A program made the translations under genes and the position numbers. A stretch of DNA of 12,366 nt from positions 1-12,366 of the forward strand of contig JAGHDR010000215.1 of the NCBI GenBank assembly GCA_021159825.1, given 5' to 3'. The number at the start of each line of letters is the position of its first letter. The first letter of the stretch is position 1. This DNA comes from Deltaproteobacteria bacterium. Lineage in GTDB: Bacteria; Desulfobacterota; DSM-4660; Desulfatiglandales; Desulfatiglandaceae. Of this stretch, positions 7,081 to 12,366 are shown piece by piece. Under the pieces are notes generated by a model that ran no database searches, was not told the DNA's origin, and was given only the letters and a program-made list of their open reading frames with translations.

Positions 7081-7470
7081 ATGAGCGATCTGGTGGTGAC
7101 CCTTCTGGGTAAGTATAATTATTGGCTGTGTGTTATTTTAATGATGATCGGCCTTTACGCCATGATTGCCAAGAACAACCTCATTAAGAAACTGGTGGGG
7201 ATGAATATTTTTCAAACCTCCATTATCCTTTTTTATGTGTCTATCGGGTGTAAAAAAGGGGCCACAATTTCCATCCTTGAACATGGTGCCGGTCATCACG
7301 GGGTGGACCCCACCCACTACATCAATCCGCTGCCCCATGTGCTGATGCTGACGGCCATTGTGGTTTCCGTATCCACCTTCGGGGTGGCCCTGGCCCTGGC
7401 CATTAAGGTTTACCGGAAGCACAAAACCCTTGAAGAAGATGAAATACTCATGCAGTTGAGGTCGGAATGA
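7081..7470 (+). CDS. mrpC: Mrp antiporter subunit C (MnhC/NuoK-like)
   Basis: This 129-residue membrane subunit is homologous to NuoK of complex I. It has three helices (about 14-29, 35-57 and 85-110). The typical stretch NLIKKLVGMNIFQTSIILFY (33-52) is followed by a variable polar loop and then PHVLMLTAIVVSVSTFGVAL (85-104). The loop between helices 2 and 3 contains a His-rich patch (H-G-A-G-H-H-G, about 68-74). The gene begins 3 nt after the mrpB stop with a weak ribosome site and ends in a 4-nt ATGA overlap with mrpD. In the Mrp complex, C sits between B and D and contributes to the linking of the antiporter-like modules. Confidence 0.94.
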   Translation: MSDLVVTLLGKYNYWLCVILMMIGLYAMIAKNNLIKKLVGMNIFQTSIILFYVSIGCKKGATISILEHGAGHHGVDPTHYINPLPHVLMLTAIVVSVSTFGVALALAIKVYRKHKTLEEDEILMQLRSE

Positions 7471-8963
7471 CCAATCACTATCCCGCACTGATTGTTGTTC
7501 TGCCGCTTTTGTTTGCTTTTGTGGTCAGCGGGGTGGCCTGGGTTAAGAAGTCGCTCTGCTTTCCCCTGACCATTGTGGGAATGGGGTTATCGGCAGGGTT
7601 ATCGGTGTGTTTACTGGGGCGGGTGGCTACAACCGGCCTGGTGGAATACCGGATGGGGGGATGGGAGACACCGTGGGGAATCGGTTATCACGTGGATTAT
7701 TTAAACGCGCTGGTGGTGACGGTGGTCACGGTTTTAGCCTTTATCAACCTGATCGCCACCCGGAAAAACGTGGTAGAAGAAACCCCCGAGAAAGCGGGGG
7801 CGTTTTACAGCCTGTATCTGCTTTTCATCGTGGGGCTCACGGGTATTGTGCTCACCGGAGACCTGTTCAATCTTTATGTGCTCCTGGAAGTTGCGTCCCT
7901 CACCAGTTATGCTTTGATCGGCATGGGAAACGGGCGTGCGCCCATGTCGGCGCTAAATTATCTCTTTGTAGGCACCGTAGGGGGATGTTTCTACCTGCTG
8001 GGGGTAGGCTACCTGTATATTATGACCGGATCGCTCAACATGGTGGATGTAGCGACTCTGCTGCCCCAAATGTATCACAGCAGTGCCGTTGTCATGGCCT
8101 TCATCTTCTGCCTGGTGGGGGTGGGCATCAAAATGGCGTTTTTCCCCCTGCACATGTGGCTTCCCAATGCCTACGGTTTTGCGCCTACGGCCGTTGGCAG
8201 TCTGATCGCACCGCTGATGACCAAGGTGATGGTCTATGTGCTCATCCGGCTTATACTTACCGTCTTCTCCGTTGATTTTGCCTTTGTAATTTTGAAAATG
8301 GGAGATCCGATGGTGTGGCTGTCGAGCCTGGCCATTGTGGCGGGCGCCGTGTTTGCCCTGGCCCAGAAAAACCTGAAACGGATGTTTTGCTACATTATCG
8401 TTTCTGAAATCGGATACATGATGGGCGGCGCTTGGCTGGGTAACAATACCGGCATGACCGGGGCCATCCTTCATATTTTTAATGATGCCATCATGACCCT
8501 GTGCCTTTTTCTCTGCGCCGGCAGTATTTATTATCGCGTTCGTGGTCTGGAACTGGATCGGTTGAAGGGGTTGTTCTCAAAAATGCCGGTGACCATGGCC
8601 TGTTTGGTGGCGGGTGCCTTGAGCATCATCGGTGTACCGCCCACTTGTGGATTTTTCAGCAAATGGTACCTCATATCGGGGGGTCTCGAGGCTGGGCAAT
8701 ATGGGTTTGTGGCGGCACTGCTGTTCAGCAGCCTGGTAAACGTCGTCCTTTTTTTCAGAGTGATTGAGATCAGTTACTACGGCGATTTTGAGGATCATCA
8801 CGGACATGGTTCGTCCGGGGAAGCTGTCATGGAGGCACCCGCGAGCATGCTGGTCCCCCTGCTCATCGTCTCCATCGGTCTGATTGTGGTGGGACTCTAC
8901 ACGGGAGGCATTGTGAACCATCTGATTAATCCCCTGTTATTGAAACAAGGCTTTTTGGGCTGA
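7467..8963 (+). CDS. mrpD: Mrp antiporter subunit D, first copy (MrpD/NuoM-like)
   Basis: This 498-residue polytopic proton-translocating subunit has about 14 helices and a Proton_antipo_M core. Pump residues assigned by motif are Glu141 in helix 5 (VLLEVASLTSY), Lys222 in helix 7 (GIKMAFFPLHMWLP), Lys253 in helix 8 (MTKVMVYVLIR) and Lys399 in helix 12 (GFFSKWYL). At the helix-10 position where NuoL-like proteins have Lys, this copy has Thr344 (HIFNDAIMTLCLF), which is a NuoM-like state. A His-rich polar loop (444-448, H-H-G-H-G) precedes the last helix pair. The start ATG at 7467 overlaps the mrpC stop by 4 nt. The gene appears complete, and the next large subunit starts 4 nt after it. Confidence 0.95.
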   Translation: MTNHYPALIVVLPLLFAFVVSGVAWVKKSLCFPLTIVGMGLSAGLSVCLLGRVATTGLVEYRMGGWETPWGIGYHVDYLNALVVTVVTVLAFINLIATRKNVVEETPEKAGAFYSLYLLFIVGLTGIVLTGDLFNLYVLLEVASLTSYALIGMGNGRAPMSALNYLFVGTVGGCFYLLGVGYLYIMTGSLNMVDVATLLPQMYHSSAVVMAFIFCLVGVGIKMAFFPLHMWLPNAYGFAPTAVGSLIAPLMTKVMVYVLIRLILTVFSVDFAFVILKMGDPMVWLSSLAIVAGAVFALAQKNLKRMFCYIIVSEIGYMMGGAWLGNNTGMTGAILHIFNDAIMTLCLFLCAGSIYYRVRGLELDRLKGLFSKMPVTMACLVAGALSIIGVPPTCGFFSKWYLISGGLEAGQYGFVAALLFSSLVNVVLFFRVIEISYYGDFEDHHGHGSSGEAVMEAPASMLVPLLIVSIGLIVVGLYTGGIVNHLINPLLLKQGFLG

Positions 8964-8967
8964 TTAT

Positions 8968-10446
8968 ATGGAAACCATTCAATCCATAAAACCCCTGATT
9001 GCGGTCCTGGTGTCCATTTGCGTGGTTCCGCTCCTGGTTTTGTGCAAAAAGCCCAATCTTCGGGAAGGCTGGACCTTTGCCGCGGCAGCCGTGAAACTTC
9101 TGCTGGTTCTCTCCATGCTGCCCGTAATTCTCAACGGCAACCAGATTGTCTATACCCTGGTAGAGGGCGTTCCGGGGGTGGCTATCAAATTCCGGGTGGA
9201 TGCGCTGGGCATGTTGTTTGCGTGTGTGGCGGCATCGCTCTGGATCATTACCAGCGCCTATTCCATCGGGTATATGCGAGGGCTCAAGGAACATAGCCAA
9301 ACAAGATATTACGTGTTTTTTGCTCTGGCTCTGTCCGCCACCATCGGCGTGGCGTTTTCAGCCAACCTCCTGACCCTTTATCTCTTCTATGAAATGCTCT
9401 CCCTGGCCACGTACCCGCTGGTGACCCACCATCAGGATCGGGAAGCACGGGCCGCGGGCCGAAAGTACCTCACCTATATTCTGGGGACTTCCATCGGTCT
9501 GGTGTTGCCCGCCATGCTGGTCTGCTATCATTTGACGGGCACCCTTGAATTTGCAAGCCAGGGGTTCCTGGCAGGTGCCTGCAACCGGGGGCTTGCGGGG
9601 GTCCTGCTGGTTTTTTTCATCTTCGGGTTTGCCAAGGCAGCCGTCATGCCCTTTCACGGATGGCTCCCGGCCGCCATGGTGGCCCCAACCCCCGTGAGCG
9701 CTCTTCTGCATGCGGTGGCCGTTGTCACAGTGGGGGTTTTCAGTATTGTCCGTATTTTGACCGGGGTATTCGGAACGGAACTATTGGGCCAATTCGATTT
9801 TGGTGTCATCATCTGTGCCATTGCATCGGTTACGATCATCGTGGCATCACTCATTGCTCTCAGCCAAGATAACCTTAAGCGGATGCTGGCCTTTTCCACC
9901 ATCGGCCAGTTGTCGTATATTATTTTGGGGGTGGGCCTTTTGTCCCCCAAAGGAATCACCGGCGGCATGCTCCATATTGCCATGCACGCCTTTGGAAAGA
10001 TCACCTTGTTTTTCTGTGCCGGCGCCATATTCATGGCCACGGGAAAGAGAAACATCAGCGAGATGGTGGGTATCGGCAGGCGAATGCCCTGGACCATGGG
10101 GGCCTTTTTTGTGGGTTCCCTGAGCATTATCGGGCTTCCGCCCACCGGGGGCTTCATCAGCAAGTGGTACCTGGTGCTGGGGACATTGGAAGCCAACCAG
10201 ATGACGTTTCTGCTTGTGCTTCTCGGAAGCTCCCTGCTTAGTGCCGCTTATTTCATGCCGGTGGTTTATCGGGCGTTTTTTCCGCCACCTGGGAAGGCCA
10301 TGTTTGAAAACAAGGTCGGGGAAGCGCCCATACTCTGCGTGGCGCCTCCGGTGATAACCGCCTTTATCTCGGTGGTCTTGTTCTTTTATCCCGAACCTTT
10401 TTTCAGGCTGGTGAGTATGGCGGTCCGGTTTATCGGGGGAAATTAG
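8968..10446 (+). CDS. Second MrpD/NuoL-like antiporter subunit
   Basis: This 492-residue polytopic member of the same proton-pump family is clearly diverged from the preceding gene. It carries Glu142 in helix 5 (YLFYEMLSLATYPLVT), Lys223 in helix 7 (FAKAAVMPFHGWLP), His248 in helix 8 (SALLHAVAVVTVGV), Lys344 in helix 10 (HIAMHAFGKITLFF) and Lys399 in helix 12 (GGFISKWYLV). His in helix 8 together with Lys in helix 10 is the NuoL/MrpA-like combination, so this protein may fill the place of the MrpA core that is missing from the locus. Annotation pipelines would probably call it subunit D. The ATG at 8968 lies 4 nt after the previous stop with no clear ribosome site, so reinitiation is likely. 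It ends about 10 nt before a small membrane-protein gene. Confidence 0.93.
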   Translation: METIQSIKPLIAVLVSICVVPLLVLCKKPNLREGWTFAAAAVKLLLVLSMLPVILNGNQIVYTLVEGVPGVAIKFRVDALGMLFACVAASLWIITSAYSIGYMRGLKEHSQTRYYVFFALALSATIGVAFSANLLTLYLFYEMLSLATYPLVTHHQDREARAAGRKYLTYILGTSIGLVLPAMLVCYHLTGTLEFASQGFLAGACNRGLAGVLLVFFIFGFAKAAVMPFHGWLPAAMVAPTPVSALLHAVAVVTVGVFSIVRILTGVFGTELLGQFDFGVIICAIASVTIIVASLIALSQDNLKRMLAFSTIGQLSYIILGVGLLSPKGITGGMLHIAMHAFGKITLFFCAGAIFMATGKRNISEMVGIGRRMPWTMGAFFVGSLSIIGLPPTGGFISKWYLVLGTLEANQMTFLLVLLGSSLLSAAYFMPVVYRAFFPPPGKAMFENKVGEAPILCVAPPVITAFISVVLFFYPEPFFRLVSMAVRFIGGN

Positions 10447-10456
10447 GAGCGTTTAA

Positions 10457-10588
10457 ATGACTGAAAACAATCAAGAGAAAATGGAACTCAGCCATGAGCC
10501 CGTGCCGGGGTACAGAACAGCCTTTTTTATTTCCATTACGGTGGGTTCCCTGTACCTGGCGCTGATTCTTTACAACACGCTGTTTTGA
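10457..10588 (+). CDS. Small single-helix membrane protein in the antiporter operon
   Basis: This open frame of 43 residues is supported by AGGAG (10445-10449) 7 nt before its ATG and by its place between two operon genes. A polar N terminus (1-18) is followed by V-P-G-Y-R-T and one hydrophobic helix (about 22-40, FFISITVGSLYLALILYNT), ending shortly after it. There is no catalytic motif and no named family is recognised. It is probably an accessory or assembly subunit of the complex, inferred only from position and topology. A 39-nt gap follows before the next ribosome site and gene. Confidence 0.72.
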   Translation: MTENNQEKMELSHEPVPGYRTAFFISITVGSLYLALILYNTLF

Positions 10589-10627
10589 ATTGCAGAGTGC
10601 GGAATTTATTTTAAAGAGGACTAGACC

Positions 10628-10909
10628 ATGAAAACGCCCGAAGCGAAATCAGGTGATCAGGGAGGGCCGGGAAAAAAATACCTCTTTGACAATCCCAAAA
10701 ACGTCAAGATCCTGCTGGGCTGTTTTTACGCGTCCCTGGTGGTGCTGTTGCTGATCGAGTTTTTGCTCCACAAACATCCTCATTTCGGCTGGGAAGCCTG
10801 GCCCGAGTTTTTTGCGGTCTATGGGTTCGTGGCCTGCGTGGTACTGGTGATTGTGGCGAAATACTTTCTGCGGCCCCTGGTCAAAAGAGACGAGGATTAC
10901 TATGACTGA
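10628..10909 (+). CDS. Small two-helix membrane protein in the antiporter operon
   Basis: This 93-residue protein has a polar N terminus (1-17), then YLFDNPKNVK (18-27), a first helix (about 27-47), the loop HKHPHFGWEAWPEF (48-61), and a second helix (about 60-81, AVYGFVACVVLVIVAK). It ends in an acidic tail, RDEDYYD (87-93). The ATG at 10628 is preceded by AGAGGA (10615-10620) with 7 nt spacing. The stop overlaps the next gene (ATG at 10902) by 8 nt. No catalytic motif or named family is recognised. A conserved-looking hydrophobic body with the aromatic loop, encoded within an antiporter operon, suggests a structural subunit. The exact role is unknown. Confidence 0.85.
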   Translation: MKTPEAKSGDQGGPGKKYLFDNPKNVKILLGCFYASLVVLLLIEFLLHKHPHFGWEAWPEFFAVYGFVACVVLVIVAKYFLRPLVKRDEDYYD

Positions 10910-12366
10910 TGCGGTTCCTCCGGTAATTATTTTCGTTGTGGGTGCACTGCTGGTCCCCTTTATTCCGGAACGTCTCAAAAGCGCCTGGCTGCTTTTGATC
11001 CCCGTGATCGGTTTCCTGAATCTGATGGTTCTGGGGGAGGGCACCCATTTCAGGATCGATTTTCTGGACTACCACCTGGTTTTGGGACGGGTGGACAAGC
11101 TCAGTCTGCTGTTCGCCTATGTTTTTCACCTCATCAGTTTTATCGCTATCCTTTACGCGCTTCATGTGAAAGACAACCTTCAGCAGATGATGGGCCTTCT
11201 TTATGCGGGAAGCGCCCTGGGGGCGATTTTTGCCGGTGATCTTTTCAGCTTTTTCATTTTCTGGGAAATGTTGACCGTATGTTCCATTTTCCTGATCTGG
11301 GCCCGTCGAACAGAAGCCGCGCTGGGCGCGGGGTACCCGTACCTGCTGGTTCATGTGGCCGGGGGACTGTGTTTGCTGGCGGGCATCGTGATTCATGTCA
11401 ATCAAACCGGTTCCATTCAATTTGATTATCTGGGGCTGAATGGGTTGGGCAGTTACCTCATCTTTCTGGGATTCGGCCTCAATTGTGCCTGGCCCCTGTT
11501 TCATCCGTGGCTTACCGACAGTTACCCCGAAGCCACCATCACCGGTACCATTTTTCTGAGTGCTTTTACCACCAAGGTGGCGGTCTATGCCCTGGCACGC
11601 AGTTTTCCCGGTACCGAGGCCCTCATCTGGATCGGGGCGGTTATGACGGGATTCCCCATCTTTTATGCCGTCATTGAAAATGATTTGAGACGGGTCCTGG
11701 CTTACAGCCTGGTAAACCAGGTGGGGTTCATGGTATGCGGTATCGGTATCGGGACGGCCCTGGCCATTAACGGCGCCGTGTGCCACGCCTTTAACGACAT
11801 CCTGTTCAAAGGGCTTTTGTTCATGAGTATGGGTGCGGTCATGTACCGGACGGGCAAAATCAACGGGACGGACCTGGGCGGATTGTACCGGACCATGCCG
11901 CTGACCTGCATCTTTTGTATGGTGGGAGCCGCATCCATATCTGCTTTTCCGCTTTTCAGCGGTTTTGTGAGCAAATCCATGGTGATGGATGCCGCTGCGA
12001 GCGGTCATATGCGGATTGTCTGGTTTATTCTGCTCTTTGCCTCCGCTGGTGTGTTTCACCATGCAGGCATCAAGATTCCCTATTTTGCCTTTTTTTCTCA
12101 TGATTCGGGCTGGCGGCCGAAAGAGGCGCCCATCCACATGCTGCTGGCCATGGGGATTGCGGCGTTCTTGTGCATTTTTATCGGTGTCTATCCCGCCCCT
12201 CTGTATGCATTGCTCCCATATCCCGTGGATTATGTTCCCTATACAGCGCCCCATGTGGTGGGACAAACACAGCTTCTGTTCTTCTCGGCACTGGCGTTTA
12301 CGCTGCTTTTGCGGGCCGGCATTTATCCGGCGGAAATCCGGTGCATGAACCTGGATGCGGATTGGT
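10902..12366 (+). CDS. Third MrpD-like antiporter subunit, C terminus beyond the window edge
   Basis: At least 488 residues of a third proton-pump family member are present, running off the right edge without a stop. Helix 5 has Glu122 (FFIFWEMLTVCS), helix 8 has Lys225 (FLSAFTTKVAVYALAR), helix 10 has Lys303 (HAFNDILFKGLLF) and helix 12 has Lys358 (FSGFVSKSMV). In helix 7, where the two other copies have the central Lys, this one has Asn194 (FGLNCAWPLFHPWL). The loop Y-P-E-A-T-I-T-G (208-215) is also specific to this copy. The start ATG at 10902 lies inside the end of the preceding small gene, with GAGGA (10892-10896) just upstream. The gene belongs to the same transcript. It may be an antiporter-like scaffold with an altered proton path. 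Transport ability is uncertain. Confidence 0.92.
   Translation, partial: MTDAVPPVIIFVVGALLVPFIPERLKSAWLLLIPVIGFLNLMVLGEGTHFRIDFLDYHLVLGRVDKLSLLFAYVFHLISFIAILYALHVKDNLQQMMGLLYAGSALGAIFAGDLFSFFIFWEMLTVCSIFLIWARRTEAALGAGYPYLLVHVAGGLCLLAGIVIHVNQTGSIQFDYLGLNGLGSYLIFLGFGLNCAWPLFHPWLTDSYPEATITGTIFLSAFTTKVAVYALARSFPGTEALIWIGAVMTGFPIFYAVIENDLRRVLAYSLVNQVGFMVCGIGIGTALAINGAVCHAFNDILFKGLLFMSMGAVMYRTGKINGTDLGGLYRTMPLTCIFCMVGAASISAFPLFSGFVSKSMVMDAAASGHMRIVWFILLFASAGVFHHAGIKIPYFAFFSHDSGWRPKEAPIHMLLAMGIAAFLCIFIGVYPAPLYALLPYPVDYVPYTAPHVVGQTQLLFFSALAFTLLLRAGIYPAEIRCMNLDADW

Noticed and set aside
10881..12266. Long open frame (461 codons) on the minus strand opposite the third MrpD-like gene
   Set aside because: The translation is rich in Gln, His, Lys and Pro without motifs, which is the usual mirror image of a GC-rich membrane protein gene. 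The plus-strand frame carries all the family residues.
8968..12366. Reading the large subunits as complex I (NuoL/M/N) genes
   Set aside because: The neighbours MrpE, F, G and B are specific to Mrp/Mbh-type complexes, and no NuoA, H or J gene is present in the window.

Overview
The window looks like bacterial chromosomal DNA, most likely from a Desulfobacterota-type (deltaproteobacterial) anaerobe. That placement is inferred from gene families, the kinase and receiver style, and the antiporter gene order; no rRNA or other marker gene is present to confirm it. No tRNA, rRNA, CRISPR array, insertion sequence or integrase was seen.

Left part (1-2654): a 3'-truncated murI (glutamate racemase) on the minus strand is divergent from htpG (Hsp90 chaperone) on the plus strand. 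The intergenic space contains a good match to a sigma32-type heat-shock promoter and a 12-bp direct repeat with a 21-bp period that touches its -35 element. Directly after the htpG stop codon lies a decayed C-terminal remnant of a long-chain acyl-CoA synthetase. It is split into two frames and has lost an internal segment.

Middle (2897-4706): after a promoter-like region comes an overlapping two-gene signalling pair. It encodes a receiver-only response regulator and a soluble PAS histidine kinase with no membrane segments.

Right part (4791-12366, running off the end): a tightly packed, mostly overlapping operon for a multisubunit Mrp-type cation/proton antiporter membrane module. The order is mrpE, mrpF, mrpG, a DUF4040 (MbhD-like) gene, an MbhE-MrpB fusion, mrpC, mrpD, a second MrpD/NuoL-like gene, two small membrane-protein genes, and a third MrpD-like gene. 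This is not the usual mrpABCDEFG order with a large MrpA. It follows the archaeal Mbh/Mbs order (A-B-C-D-E-F-G-H), then adds two more pump-like subunits and two small unknown membrane proteins. The three large subunits carry different residues at the positions that form the proton path. The complex therefore probably has three non-equivalent antiporter-like modules, and it may couple to further subunits encoded beyond the window.
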